Below, one piece after another: positions 9,611 through 21,286 of a stretch of DNA of 64,000 nucleotides (positions are counted from its first letter, which is position 1; each line of letters opens with the position of its first letter). The notes below the pieces were generated by a model, which did no database searches, was not told the DNA's origin, and saw only the letters and a program-made list of their open reading frames with translations. The DNA is taken from the NCBI GenBank assembly GCA_021234155.1, contig JAJEKV010000058.1, positions 1,605,060-1,669,059 on the forward strand, given 5' to 3'. Source of the DNA: Isoetes taiwanensis (taxonomy: Eukaryota > Streptophyta > Lycopodiopsida > Isoetales > Isoetaceae). A program made the translations under genes and the position numbers.

Positions 9611-11394
9611 ATACATGGCATCCATCTCATCTTGCATAGCTTTCTGCCACTGCGCTGAATCAGGTCCAGACAAAGCTTCTGCTACAGACACTGGTTCCAG
9701 AAATTCTGCCTGGAAGCATTCCAATATACATTTCTCTTCTATGTCTGTATCCCACCAGTTTCCATGAGATTTCTCAAATAGTAATTCCTGTTGAAGACTC
9801 TCTGCCAGGGCCGCAGAGTACTTCTTGTTCTTCCATTCTAACCATCGTTGTGTAGGGTGATGCCCCCTAGCACTTCTTCTTACTTCATCATGAGCTGGCT
9901 TGTGGATCAAAACATGGACACTTCGAGCGTCATGTTCCTGTTCACTTGGAGCACTTGTTTCACTTGGAGCACTTGAAGCACTTGGTGCTGATTGCTGCTG
10001 CCCTTTTGCTTTTTCCCCACTATGACTGTTCTGTGTTTCATCATGAATTTCTAACCACAGATTGGTATGTTCTTGATGCAAATTACTGTTCTCAATTTCC
10101 TGTGACAATCTTTGAGCTGCCCCAAACTCATCAAACCTTACATTACTGCTCCGAATGATCTTTCTTGTCTCTAGATCCATCAACATGTATCCCTTTTACC
10201 CTCCCCGCAGATCCAACAAAGATACACTTCCTAGATTTATCTCGCCATCTTATCCTTCTCTTTTCTTTTGGAACAAAAGTAAAGCTGAGACCCAAATACC
10301 TTCAAATGTGCTAGATCCGTTTTAACACCGCCCGGACTTCCTCCTGTTTTTCCCGTAATCGCTACATTGGGTGCTCTTGGTTTGAAGATAGCATGCAGTA
10401 AGTATGGCTTCAGCCCAAAAAAATCGACACCTTGGCCCATTTCATCATACTTAGTGCGATTCCTTCAACGCTTTGATCTTTCGCCTCCGCCACCCCATTC
10501 TCCCATGATGCTCATAAGGATTAGACAAATGCCTTCTAATTCCGCCCCGCCGTAAGCATTTAGTGAACTCTCCGACATAAATGCTATCCCATTGTCATCA
10601 TGGATGGCTTCAATCGGATGTCCAAATCCTCCCTTTTCAACTTGTTTCATCCAAATCTTGAATGTGGCCAAAGACGCCACTTTTCTTGTGAATAATAAAT
10701 ACAAAGCTTTTCCTTGAGAAAACGCCCACAATCACAAGGAAGTATTGACCATTCCCAAACGAACTGATTGGCATTTTTCCACTCAAATTTGTGTGCACCA
10801 ACCCAAGTAAGAATTTTGTGGCTCTCGCATCTTTCCTCTTAGTCTTCTTTTTGAGTATGTTTACTCATAATGCAACCTTCACACATACCAAGATTGCCAA
10901 AGACAATCACACTCCATACCGCGGACCATGTTTCCATGTTGTAGCTTCGTGATTCGCTTCCGATTGATGTGGCCAAGTCTGCGATGCCAAAGATGCAAGT
11001 CTCCATCGGGTCCTCCAGCTGAAAAAGCGTACGATCCCTTGCATGATCCATGTTGCTGGAATTCAACTAGTTTGTATAAGAAGCCCACTCTCACACCTTT
11101 CCCCACAACTCGCTTAGAGTCATTAATCAAGAGCATCTCATTTTTCTGGAGACATGCTGTAATTCCCACATCCGCCAATCGGGCCAGAGAAATCAGATTT
11201 CGTGCAAGCCCCGGTACATACAGTACCTGTGTTATGTTTCTTAACTTATCCGCGAACTGAAAAGTTACAGTGCCTGTTCCTGCAATCTTCAGACCTGAGG
11301 CTATCCCACTCACACTGCGCTCCTGATCTTCTGCATTAAAATTATGTGGCCTCTCCCTATTGTTTGTCATTACATGGGTAGCAACTGAATCCAA
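9611..11394 (-). pseudogene. Copia protease end, GAG-pre-integrase and integrase relic
   Basis: The minus strand shows WILDSVATHVM at about 11370-11402 (protease active site DSG changed to DSV) and LWHRRLGHINRKRIT (GAG-pre-integrase). It then shows zinc-binding CEGCIMSKHTQ, IEAIHDDNGIAFMS of the catalytic core, DLAHLKVFGSQLYF and FDEFGAA toward the C-terminus. A long variable linker rich in Ser, Glu and Pro (9700-10100) joins integrase to reverse transcriptase, as in most Copia elements. Frameshifts separate the blocks. Confidence 0.88.
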
Positions 11395-11639
11395 GATCCA
11401 GACCTTTTCTTCAATTCCCGATCATCGCCAAAGCTTACGCCCGGATGCTTCAACTTCAGCCACCAACCCTTGTGGCATATTGCATGTTTCACCATCATCC
11501 ATGCTTGCTTCCTCATCACTATCTGATGTACTGTCTTCCCATCTTGTTTCAAGAAACCTCCTGTATTCTTGGGCAGAATTTCCCATTCCTTTGGGTTCAA
11601 AAAAGGCTACGTTTGCCTCAGCTTCACTGTCTACCTCCT

Positions 11640-12498
11640 TTTCAGATGGGCTGTCACTTTCGTCTGCGATATGAGCACTTCACGCACTTGAAGCACTCCC
11701 ATTGCTCCACTTTTTCTTGGAAGAGTACGGTCTTGTTTTCACCTCTTTCTCCTTTTTTTTTTCTTTTCCCCATCTTTCTTGGAATTGCGGTTCCTTGAAA
11801 TGTGACCTTTCTTCCCACACGCCCAAAGACTCAAAATCTTTCTTTGTAGACCGACTTTGGCTACAAATGTCGCCTCCTCCTCTTCTTTTTTTCTTCGAAC
11901 CGTGAGGCCTGCAACACTGCACTAGTCACAGCTTCACTTCTCAATGTACCACTTTGGCATCCCATGGCTTGTTTAATTGAAACATAAGAATTTGGCGGAT
12001 AAAAAATGGCCATAGCCAGATCTTCATCACTGATGTTATGCTTCAAGGCTCCTAACTGATCCGCCAAGCTCTCCTTGTTACTGATGTGGTCCACCGGATC
12101 ATCTCCATCTGCCATTTTTGCATTGAAAAACTTCTGCCATAAGAACCATTTTTGAGAGGTATTGTGAGTCTCAAATGTCTTCTTGAGACATTCCCAGCCC
12201 TCCTTAGCAGTTTCTTTGAGCCTCACCAGCGGAATCTGCCCATCCCGCAATTCAAACATCATGGACGTTTTTGCACGATTATCTTTCTTCTTCCATGCAG
12301 CGAAAAATGCCCTTTTTCTTCAACAACTTCTCCATTTTCGTCATTCACCTCTGGTGCTTGGGGTCTTGGTTCATCCCCACTCACCACATTCCAAACGTCT
12401 CTTTCTTCCAAGACTGCTTGCATCTTCCAAAACCATACAGTGGCATTGGATCGATCCAGTTTCTCAAGATTCTTGAGATCCATTTGAAGCTTGGCCAT
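11640..12498 (-). pseudogene. Copia gag relic
   Basis: Begins at ATG 12498 (MAKLQMDLKNLEKL), 48 bases inside the primer site, with AVLEERDVWNVV and GWECLKKTFETHNTSQKWFL typical of the UBN2-type gag core. Near 11800 a zinc knuckle survives in another frame as S..WACGKKGHISRNR. The first and last Cys of the CCHC box are lost. Several frameshifts are present. Confidence 0.85.
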
Positions 12499-12545
12499 CT
12501 CTAAAACTTCTCTCTTTCTACTTTGCACAACCTTCTCGTATCAAG

Positions 12546-12557
12546 GCTCTGATACCA
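12546..12557 (-). promoter_or_regulatory. Copia primer-binding site (initiator Met-tRNA)
   Basis: On the element strand the 12 bases directly after the 5' LTR read TGGTATCAGAGC, the complement of the plant initiator Met-tRNA 3' end. This fixes both the element's direction and the inner edge of the 5' LTR. Confidence 0.95.
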
Positions 12558-12752
12558 TGAAACAATTTGAGCGCCAACACAGAAGCAAGAATTTGCAAAG
12601 AACCAGATACCCATCTCGTGGGATTCTCTTCTATTTATAGAGATCCTAGAATGCAACAAGCCTAATCAAGGCTCCACTAATTCTGTTACAACGTTCATAT
12701 ACTAACTCTAAAAGTTCTCATTATAACCAGACATTCAGTTTCTGTTTTAACA
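12558..12752 (-). repeat. Copia 5' LTR
   Basis: Partner of 7943-8141, with the same TG...CA ends and the shared AGAACCAGATACCCATCTCG block. It differs from the partner by substitutions and small indels, mainly in the outer third. Confidence 0.9.
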
Positions 12753-13454
12753 TGCAGCTCCTTTTTACTTCTTTCCTTCTTCTACACAGACATTCTTCAG
12801 CACCCTCTTTGATTTTTATTTTGAAAAGATGTTAATTCAATTAGCCTCTCTCCAAGGCTATCCATAAGGTTGTCTTTATCCACTAACTTTCTTTTAAAAA
12901 GGCATTTTGTAGCTGCATAGCCTTGTTTTCCAAGAATCAGCAAAGCTTTTAACCTAAGCTTCAGCCCTTCCCTGACATTTCTTGAATGGCAAAATGGTGT
13001 CTTATCTGTACATATTTTGCTACTAGGTATGGCTGTACGAAAACTATTTTGCCATGGCTGTATGTTTCTACAACCATTCCGCGTCCTGTAAATCAGATGA
13101 ACTGTAAATTAGAATGGAGGACAGCAGAAATCCTGCTATATTCACCAAATGCGCCCTGATGCTATGAGAAAAGGCCTAAATAGCTTTCAGATTAAAAAAC
13201 CAAATGCCGAATGCAATTTCCTAGCACAAAATGCATCCTACTAGTCCTGATGCTATGAATGGAGGTCTAAAGAGCTTTCGGGGTGAAAAACCAATGCAAT
13301 ATAGGATTAATGAAATATCCCACCGGAATGGATTTTGGAGAATTTGAGCACATATAAGAAAGAACATTGCTTTACCTTGTAATTGGATGATGGATTGGAG
13401 CCGAGAAGGTCTTCCCGCGAGGCTGCAGAGCACACCTCGCTTGAGGCAAAGCCT
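12753..13454. other. No gene; imperfect tandem repeat
   Basis: Unassigned sequence. A unit of about 100 bp containing CTGATGCTATGA....GG.CTAAA.AGCTTTC occurs twice (13156-13200 and 13248-13300). Confidence 0.5.
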
Positions 13455-13761
13455 TGGGCGCCTACCTTGACGGTCCCCTCTTTTTATATCTCAAACGTTA
13501 TGCCCTAAGTAGATCCAAAACAATTTGATGATACACTATGGAGAATAGAATTGCACATTCAATTTGATGATACACTATGGAGAATAGAATTTCACATTCA
13601 ATTTGATGATGCACTTGTATTGTTTATAGTACCCTAAGTAGATCCATCGCATTGGTATAAGCATTCATTGTGCTACAATTTGATGGTCCAATCATGCTAC
13701 AAGCATATTGTTGATGCATTCCAACAAAGGAAAATATAGATTCAGTCCACATGTTCTGGCA
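13455..13761. repeat. Repeat R6, copy 1 (LTR-like)
   Basis: Shares blocks with 15295-15657 in the same orientation: GCCTACCTTGACGGTCCCC at the start, ACCCTAAGTAGATCCAT inside and ACATGTTCTGGCA at the end. TG...CA ends are possible. No primer site or target duplication is visible, so an LTR nature is only a guess. Confidence 0.6.
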
Positions 13762-15294
13762 TTTAGATCCTTAGTTAAGCTATTTATTTGTAACCATGGA
13801 ACATTTGGATGTATGTGTAATACAAGATTGAGTTTGGTCAAGAGAGCCATAAAAAGACTAAGGGGAAACTTCTAAGACATGGTGGCATTGCTGGGTTACA
13901 TATATGTCTAAGGTGTAAATGGAATTATTAACAAGAGAATGTAAGTTACCATAGGTAGTAGATTCAATAGAAATATAGTATGTGAACCTTATGGGGGGGA
14001 ATGTGCTTTGGATGGTAAGCATTCTATAGGCTCAATGAAGTTCATGTGTTGAAATTATCATTGTGACACAAGGCTTGAGACTTCCTCAACATGTTTGGAT
14101 TGGTATCATGGTCCTCATCACTAATATAAGCTACGTCAACATGGGTAATTTGTATGGACAACATCGGCAAGGTATGATCTAGGCACCTATGTATAGAAAA
14201 TATCGAACGAACTTCAATGTCTTGGTCTTTGCATTGTCCCATTGTTCTCTTGGTATTTGATGTCTATTGGATCCTCCGGGGTCGAGCTTCCAGGTTCGGT
14301 GGCCTGGGTTGCTCTGACATGATCATGTTCATCTGTGATTCTCTATGGTATCCTTGTACTCTGTGACACCGGACGTAGTTCTCTTGAGGAGGATGCTACG
14401 GCAACCAGTGATGACTTTATCATCCTCTAGCTGCTTCTAAACTATAGAAATGGTGGCGATTGTTTCCTATTTTTCCAACATTTTTATAGAAACGAATTTA
14501 GTAGAATTGGATGTTTTACCATAAAATTGAGTTTTTACTGTAAAATGTCCATTAATTTGGCGAATTTACTATAATTGTGATGCAATATTATCAAATTTTG
14601 GCGATTTTACGAAGTTCTTTAGCGTACGCATCCTAGTAAACCATCGAATCCAGATTTTAAAAAATGGTAAAATATAGCAACTTTACAAAGTTTCACACCT
14701 TAAAGTCACCACTGACGGCAACTCTTGGAACCCATAGTAAGAGGTCCTCCAGCACCAAATATGGGCTGTGGAAGGGTATGCACATACGAAGTTCACCCCA
14801 CCGCTCCTGCTATAGGGCTTGGAATATAAGCTGGTTGAGCATTTCTCTGCTAACAGGGCCTGCATGTAGGTTGGCTAAGCTAATTTGTGTTATTCTATCT
14901 ACAAACTAATGCCATGTGCATTTTTATGCGCGGCAACTAACAATCTAACTTAATCATGTTAGAAAATTATTATACACAATAATTACCATCTGTTGCAAAT
15001 CCTTAACTATGTTACATCTCATCAGGCACCGTCAAATGTTCCGCCTCAAGGAATTCCTCTTGTGCATGACAATCCCATAGTCATGTATGCTGCCATTATT
15101 TAAGAAATCAAAGACTCTACAGATATCACAACCAAGGATTGATGATGTGGTAGTCCCAGTTGCATGCCAAAGGTCACTAAAATTAGAGTGTATGTCCCTA
15201 GACTAGGTTGTGTCTTTTGACGTTATGTATGTACTTAAGGCCATATCCCAGGATGCTTGGGATAAATCAATATACAAATTATTTTCTTTAGCCC
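13762..15294. other. Sequence between R6 copies; no gene seen
   Basis: 1.5 kb without a convincing ORF. The stretch 14060-14160 has word similarity to 18510-18680 (GACTTCCTC.ACATGTTTG.ATTG), suggesting a shared decayed element. If the R6 copies are LTRs, this is the interior of a non-coding retroelement. Confidence 0.35.
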
Positions 15295-15657
15295 TGGGAG
15301 CCTACCTTGACGGTCCCCTAACGTTATACCCTAAGTAGATCCATACATCACAAGAAATCTCGTTATACCCTAAGTAGATCCATATATAAAACAAAATCTC
15401 GAGAACGTTATTACTTGATGATACACTAGGATCATTGATCGTACCCTAAGTAGGTCTAAAGATCATTGGTATAATCCAAAGATCATCGGTATAACCCTAC
15501 ATGACAAAATTGTTTATAGATCACACAGTCCGGATAATAGAATTGCATATACAATTTGATGTTGTGCTAGCTTCATTATGCTACAATTTGATGCTACAAG
15601 CATATTGTTGATGCATGCCAACAAAGGAAATATAGATTCATTTAACATGTTCTGGCA
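15295..15657. repeat. Repeat R6, copy 2 (LTR-like)
   Basis: Partner of 13455-13761, longer because the ACCCTAAGTAGATC unit is repeated several times between 15340 and 15490. Confidence 0.6.
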
Positions 15658-16012
15658 TCCATGTCCTTTTTTCTATCATGATAAGAGTCGTTGATCAGGA
15701 GTCCAAGAGGCCCTCGATAATATAAAGCCCTATAGAGCTGCTCAATCATTTTGTGAGGAGCAATAGAACCTAGAGCTGCTCAATCATTTTTGAGAAGCAA
15801 TACGATAGTTAAGTAGTTGAAACCTAGCAGGAGCAGATAAGAAAAGGTAGTAAACTTTAAAAATTTTCAGCAATGGAGTTTTGTCCTTACCTATTATATG
15901 TCTGCCAAGCTCCTCTAGTCCCCTCGTATTGTAGGAGGACGAATTTGGTTGTGTTGTTCCAATCAGTGGCTCGTAAAATTGTTGTGGATGTATATGATGA
16001 ATATATATATGA

Positions 16013-16250
16013 TCATACCCAAGTCAAAATTCTCCCAATTGGCGTTGTATCAAATACAGACATAGGTGCACTAAATAATGAAGTTATTAAACTCGTGAAA
16101 AGAGCCTTTGATGCCTTAAGATCGAGATAAATGTAAGACATGCTACAAACATGCATAATCGCTGCACTAAGTAATGAAATTGCTGCATAAACTCCTCCTG
16201 ACAGACTGGCTTTTACAATAGAGACTTGTGTGGCTAGCCAGTCACTAGCC
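16013..16250 (-). pseudogene. ABCC (MRP-type) transporter exon fragment
   Basis: The minus strand encodes ASDWLATQV, then GGVYAAISLLSAA, LDLKASKALFTSLITSLFSA, then PMSVFDTTPIGRIL. This is the membrane-domain segment of ABCC transporters, where LGLKASK.FF and APMSFFDSTPIGRIL are family landmarks. These proteins export conjugates and other substrates, often into the vacuole. The frame stops just after GRILTWV, where the family continues RASSDL. Only about 75 codons of a protein usually near 1500 residues remain. The 5' part of the exon belongs to repeat R2, present also at 653-779. Confidence 0.85.
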
Positions 16251-16361
16251 AGGCAAAAAACACAGCTTATACCCCTGCACATTAAGACTATCAGGACCCT
16301 AAGACAGTTCACGTGATAATCTCTACACATTTAAGCCTGTCAGGACTTTAAGACCGTCCAA
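16224..16361. repeat. Repeat R2, copy 2
   Basis: Matches 653-779 (ACTTGTGTGGCTAGCCAGTC to TTTAAGACCGTCCAAGTG), but lacks about 10 bases at the intron-exon border. The ABCC exon overlaps its start, so R2 is derived from that gene. Confidence 0.85.
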
Positions 16362-16734
16362 GTGATAATCCCACAGATCAATCATATGACTTTTTAGCGT
16401 TGTTTATTCCAGACTATCAGCAACACATACCCTTTTTTCGTTTTTATTTAAATTGCTTTTAAGCAATTTTTGACTCTTTGCCAAGATCTCAACCATTCAA
16501 TTCAACCCTAAGACTAGGAGTACTTCAAACTAGTTAGAAAAGAATTTCATGCTTAAAAAGGAATTTTAAGCTTATGCACTATATTAATCCCATCGATCTG
16601 AGCCATCGGATCGAGATTCTAGAGGGGGCGAGCATGCATGTCTCGCATGCATGCATTGCATGCTTTCTCTGGTTGGGAGATCGCTATTTTACACGAGGTT
16701 TTTCATCGACGTCTAATCGGCTTCCTCGTCTCTC

Positions 16735-17221
16735 TTAGCAGTACCTTATTCTCTTCGCTGATAACGGAGGCACTGGGGCTCACCTCCTAAACCAGATCGT
16801 CAGGCAGCTGATCTATCCTGACGATGTGGACCTCCTAGCACACATTCAGGCAGGCATGTAATGCCATCTCGATGACCTGGACATATTTTGCCAGGAGACT
16901 GACATACATGTCAACTTAGCCAAAACCAATGTGGTTCTCGTATCGTCCGCACGCCAGCCACAGCCTTCAATCCTCACTTATCGTGGCCAACATGTCGAAG
17001 TGGTGCCCGCTTACAAATATTTGGGGGTGGAATTCCCATCGGCCATGAACTGGGACAATTCCATCCGGTTGCAAGTCGCAGCAGGTTGGAAGGCACTCTA
17101 TGCAATGGAGAACAATAGTCACAAGGCAGAGCTGTATGATTGGACCCACCAATCGCACCTGCTCAAGGTGCTAGTAGAACCTGTGCTTTTTGTATGGGTT
17201 GTAACAGACCTGTGCACTTGA
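16735..17221 (+). pseudogene. LINE (non-LTR) reverse transcriptase relic
   Basis: The plus strand shows RQLIYPDDVDLLAHIQAGM, a stop, then HLDDLDIFCQETDIHVNLAK, then YKYLGVEF and LLKVLVEPVLF. This is the palm and thumb of a LINE reverse transcriptase; the usual YADD reads YPDD. The 5' part and everything after the thumb are missing. A fragment of what may be the same family lies at 45667-45905. The later part is one open frame (16931-17221), but the catalytic segment is broken. Confidence 0.85.
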
Positions 17222-18970
17222 TGGGCCAGTATATGTATTTATGTACGTATGTACACATGTATAACATGTAAAGCATCATATCTCAGCAACCCGAGATCCT
17301 TTTCAGGTGATTTTTCTTTTTCTGGCAAGATATTTAAGTAAGCCTTCTGGAATGGGTCTGATCAGGCCAAAACTCATCTGTATGCAAAAGTTATGACAGA
17401 AATAGTGATGTTGAGTTAGAATTGACTGCACTATGTATGTTCTTCTGCAGTTTGATTCTTGGAGTTAGAAGACGATCTTTGGAGGCGCAATCAATTGCAA
17501 GGGGTCCAGAGGTATATGAATGAAGAAATTATTAGGTGGGGTTTTTCAATCGATGAATTGAGATGCTATGAGTTGCCATGATTATTCTGTACGTGATTTC
17601 TGCATGCGAATATTTATGAATTTGTTGGAGGCTCATAAGGCTACGGAAGATAAGTGAGTAGAAACATATCTAGAAGGACTTATTCAGGGGCAAGAAGATC
17701 TGAAAATGCTTGGGAAGTGCCAATGTGGGCTTGAATCAATAGATTTGGCATGTCTTGAATCTTCTTTGTTGGACATCTACAAGTTTAGAACTAACCGGTC
17801 ATGTTTCATTTTCTGCTGTTTATATGTATTTACTGTTCTCTGTTGCTTTGGTTTAGTATTTGTTGCTATTCTAAGGAGTTAATCAAGAAATAAACCTTTT
17901 GGATGGCGCTCAGTTGCTTTGTATGTGGATGGAACCAGTGAAGACTGCCACAGATTGCTCAGAATAGTCACAAGAATAGTAACAGTAAGGAAATTTATTA
18001 CTTTGAATGATTGTAATCTAATTGATTTAATTGAACTTTAAAATGGTAAAGAACATGACAGATTGACCTATGAGATGGCTCTTAAGTAGATCGTCCTTGA
18101 TAGAAGTAAAGGAGAATATGAGCATCTGGGTAGCTAATCGGTGAGTTGAGCATGAAGCTCAAGAATTGTGCCATCTGTGTTGTTTTGACTCCTAAAGGTG
18201 GAGCTATGATTCAGGATAATGTGGCAAGGATTACATGCAGTTGCTTACATTGATTCTTAAGTGAAAGTGCTGGGTTTTGAGATTTTCCATTAGTTATGGA
18301 AAGTAGGCTTATAATAAAATGTATTAAAACCATAGCTCGTGATTGAATTATAGCTATTGAGATGGAACTTTGAAGGTAAGGCATGATGTGGGATTGAATA
18401 GTTTGGGAAGAGAAGTCATAGGAAGCTTATGGGGGCTTTTGAGTATGGCTATGGCATGGAGCAGTGTTGGCGTAACCGATGAAGTACATAGGTGTTGGAT
18501 TCACATCAATATGACAACCATGCTTGTGACTTCCTCGACATGTTTGTATTGTGATCATAGCACTCTTGATATGTTGGTAAGGTCATAGATCTGCTGCCAA
18601 AAGGGCAGGGTTCAGCATATGGTTGGATTGCTATCAAGGTCTTCATCGTGGAGTTGCTACTTTAACATGGTTTAGGAAGCATCTAGCAGTTTATGCTTGA
18701 TAGGCAAACAAGTCCTAACATATTCATACGAACTAGTGGTTGCCAAGGCTCAATTGTAGATTCCTTGAATGCCAATAGCTCCTGCAATTTGTATCCTCTG
18801 CCATCATTGCTTTACAGCAACCAGGGAAAGAGCCAGTGTATATGCACCGGAAGCTTGCGCGGCAACAGGGGAATGTCGCCCTATTTTTGGATGGGGAATA
18901 TCGCCATGTTCTAGGACAGTACTAGTAGGATATTAATTCAAACCCAGACAAAATAAACCTAAAAACACAG
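17222..18970. other. No gene recognised
   Basis: 1.7 kb of mixed sequence with short ORFs. It may be decayed retroelement DNA: weak similarity links 18510-18680 with 14060-14160 and 17700-17760 with 1940-2030. Nothing specific can be assigned. Confidence 0.4.
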
Positions 18971-19105
18971 AATCTCTACTTTCTGACTATTACTCTTAGC
19001 TTTCAAAGAACCTCGGCCATCAAAATCTACAACAGGCCAGAGATCTGCTTGCTGTAGATTTTGATGGTTGAGGTTCTTATCGTCTATATGGATGGTAGAG
19101 ATTTA
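18971..19105. repeat. Long imperfect hairpin
   Basis: 26 bp arms at 19006-19031 and 19053-19078 (AAGAACCTCGGCCATCAAAA against its complement, two mismatches) enclose a 21-base loop. Outside them AATCTCTAC (18971) pairs with GTAGAGATT (19097), extending the foldback to about 135 bp. It could be a tiny MITE or a precursor of small RNA. Confidence 0.6.
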
Positions 19106-19830
19106 CCATCCAAACAGAAGATTGTTATGAATATTTCAAAACCTCATATAGCGCCCCTAGTGTTTGCACTTCGGGCAAACCTAAAGGGATGATGAGCCTA
19201 CATTGGATAAACATGGCTCATTAATTTCATATTATATCTTAATCGTCCAATTTAGATAGTTATGAGTTCGTAGAATTATTTGGAACATGTATTTCCCAAG
19301 TTCATGCAAAAAAAGAGTACCGATCAGCAAAAAAAAAAGCGAAGAAAGTAAATTATCAATAAGAAAGGAAGACTAAAGATTTCGCCTGCGCCTTGGCGGA
19401 TAAATAGTTTAACGTCCACTAGATAGTGTCCACTGAGACCAAGTGAGGCCACAAAGGTTCATGGAATGATACAATGAATAGGGGCATAAAGTCCGAACCC
19501 AATAAAAGGACTATAGAAACTAGGGAACACAAAAATCAAAATTAAAATAGAAAGTTACAAAAATAGTACCATGTAGAACCTAATTCTTTGGTAGTTTTAG
19601 GACAAGATATATGTCTGTCACTTGCCATCCATCCATCCTGTGAAAATTCCGACGTCGTCCATGGTAAATTATTTTGTTGAATGTATAAGCTAGTAATATA
19701 CAAGCAAACAATTGGGAACCTAAATCTGCCGAAGTTCTAAAGAATGTATCTGTTACATGTCAAGCACCCTGTTAACGTAGAAAATCATGGTATGGAACAC
19801 CACCTGTTCATCTTTATCAGAGACTTCTTT
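19106..19830. other. No gene seen
   Basis: AT-rich sequence with no ORF of note and no repeat partner that I could find in the window. Confidence 0.45.
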
Positions 19831-20060
19831 CTCTAGTTCAGTCACAACATCAACAACCAGTAACAGCTGCCGAGGCTCTGCTTCACCCTACAGATGTCAT
19901 GAATAAACACATAGTATGTAACCATCTATAAGAATGAAAAGTTAAGAAAATATTCAGACCTCTTTTCATCTCTATCTCGTCCTCTTTTCATCTCTGTCTC
20001 GTCGAATCTGTAGGTTTGTTAGCCTATTTACCTCTCTTTCAAGGTCCTCTCTCAAGAGGC
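19831..20060. repeat. Repeat R4, copy 2
   Basis: Matches 5688-5960 with a single copy of the 57 bp block, plus a short local duplication of CCTCTTTTCATCTCT.TCTCG at 19968-20003. Confidence 0.8.
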
Positions 20061-20282
20061 AGGGACATGAGAAATTCGCATATGAGTATTTGAGAGCACC
20101 ATTACTTTCAAATCAAATGTTGTGGTGTGAATGCCCAATTTTCAAATCAAATGTTGTGGTGTGAATGCCCTATCTGCAATGCACACATTATCAACTTACC
20201 ACTCCTGTCATGAACAAGCACTAAAACAAGCAGTATAGTACACATAATCAACATAATAAATAACCACCTCATTCAAATGCTT

Positions 20283-20410
20283 GTTTGAAATGTGTACACA
20301 TAGTCAATATAATAAATAACCTCATTCAAATGCTTGTTTGAAATGTTGGGAGTTGTCATGTGCCAAAGTTTGAGCTTTGCCAATAATCGAGTCTACAACC
20401 TCATTCAAAT
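20283..20410. repeat. Dispersed repeat R7, copy 1
   Basis: CATTCAAATGCTTGTTTGAA, GAGCTTTGCCAATAAT.GAGT and neighbouring bases recur at 23840-23910. In both places the repeat sits next to a GGAAACCC-type element. The start is locally duplicated (ATAATAAATAACC.CATTCAAA at 20257 and 20310). Confidence 0.7.
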
Positions 20411-20905
20411 GATGGTTTTAAGTACGCTCGATTTGGGTTGGCCTCCCATGGAAACCCTTCCGGCTTCCCATGGAAACCCTTCCGGTTTTCCATGGAAATC
20501 CTTCCGGGTTTTAATGGAAACCCTTCCGGTTTTCAATAAAACCCGGAAGGGTTTCCATGGAAAGCCGGAAGGGTTTCCATATTGGAAAATCCGGAAGGGT
20601 TTCCATGGAAATCCGGAAGGGTTTCCACAAATTTTTTTTTTTTAAATATTTACACACGTGAGCCTTTATGGCTCACGCCTTTCCACACGGACGCCCGACA
20701 TTAAGGCGCACGTCCATCGAGCGCACCTCACTCAAAATTCAAATTTTGAGTGGAAACCCTTCCCGATTTCCATGCATGATGGAAATTGGGAAGGGTTTCC
20801 ACAGGAGGAGGAAAATAGGAAGGGTTTCCACAGGAGGAGGAAAACAGGTTAGGTTTCCACATGAGGAGGAAAATAGGTTAGGTTTCCACATGCAGTTAGA
20901 AACTC
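20411..20905. mobile_element. GGAAACCC hairpin element, long copy 1
   Basis: About 495 bp, matching 41570-42096 end to end. Part 1 (20450-20630) has four forward GGAAACCCTTCCGG-type motifs followed by four complementary ones, so the whole block folds back. Then come three perfect or near-perfect hairpins: 20657-20677 (8 bp stem), 20731-20750 (9 bp stem) and 20752-20800 (20 bp stem, one mismatch). The tail has four direct units around AGGTTTCCACA.GAGGAGGAAAA. The left end carries CGATTTGGGTTGG, whose complement ends the short copies at 23727 and 45486. There is no coding potential; apparent ORFs are repeats read as codons. I know no named family that fits. Confidence 0.75.
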
Positions 20906-21286
20906 CATGGGGTAAGATTAACTAAGAATTGAGACCAACATGATCTCAAAAATTCTGGCACGTAACACCCAACATAACATGGAACTCCTTTGGCTTAGCT
21001 CCACTCCAGAATGTTTTTTATCCTGATCTCTGGTTAAGATGTGGTTTAGTAACGTCCTAGACTGCACCATCGAATTGAAAGCCTTTAGGTTTAGCACGGG
21101 CCAAGATTGTGCCATGCAAAAAAAAGAAAGCAAACAAAGAATGCCTGGTATGAGTAACTACTAAACATAACTAGCAACCGGTACTTTTGAGTCTTTAGTT
21201 GGATGAGCTGTAAATTTAAATTTTAGGAGAAAACAGGACATACTTTTTCAAGAATGGTATATTATCATGTTCTTGCGAGTAATTAA
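20906..21286. other. No gene seen
   Basis: Sequence between the hairpin element and the PPR relic. This may include the lost 3' end of the PPR gene, but no motif can be read. Confidence 0.4.

Larger units (their letters stand above)
7943..12752 (-). mobile_element. Decayed full-length Ty1/Copia LTR retrotransposon
   Basis: A 4.8 kb element on the minus strand with two ~197 bp LTRs, a primer site complementary to initiator Met-tRNA, and relics of gag, protease, integrase, reverse transcriptase and RNase H in Copia order. The small size and short LTRs resemble the Ale/Retrofit group, which is an inference. The reading frame is broken many times, so it cannot act on its own. LTR divergence is substantial, pointing to an old insertion. 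A similar tract (TTTTTACTTCTTT) flanks both ends; see findings. Confidence 0.93.

Noticed and set aside
13455-15657. LTR retrotransposon bounded by the R6 repeats
   Set aside because: Direct repeats with possible TG...CA ends, but no primer site, purine tract, target duplication or coding relic; kept as repeats only.
20334-20925. ORFs over the GGAAACCC element
   Set aside because: They are translations of short DNA repeats (GFHG, ETLP-like periodicity) with no independent coding signal.
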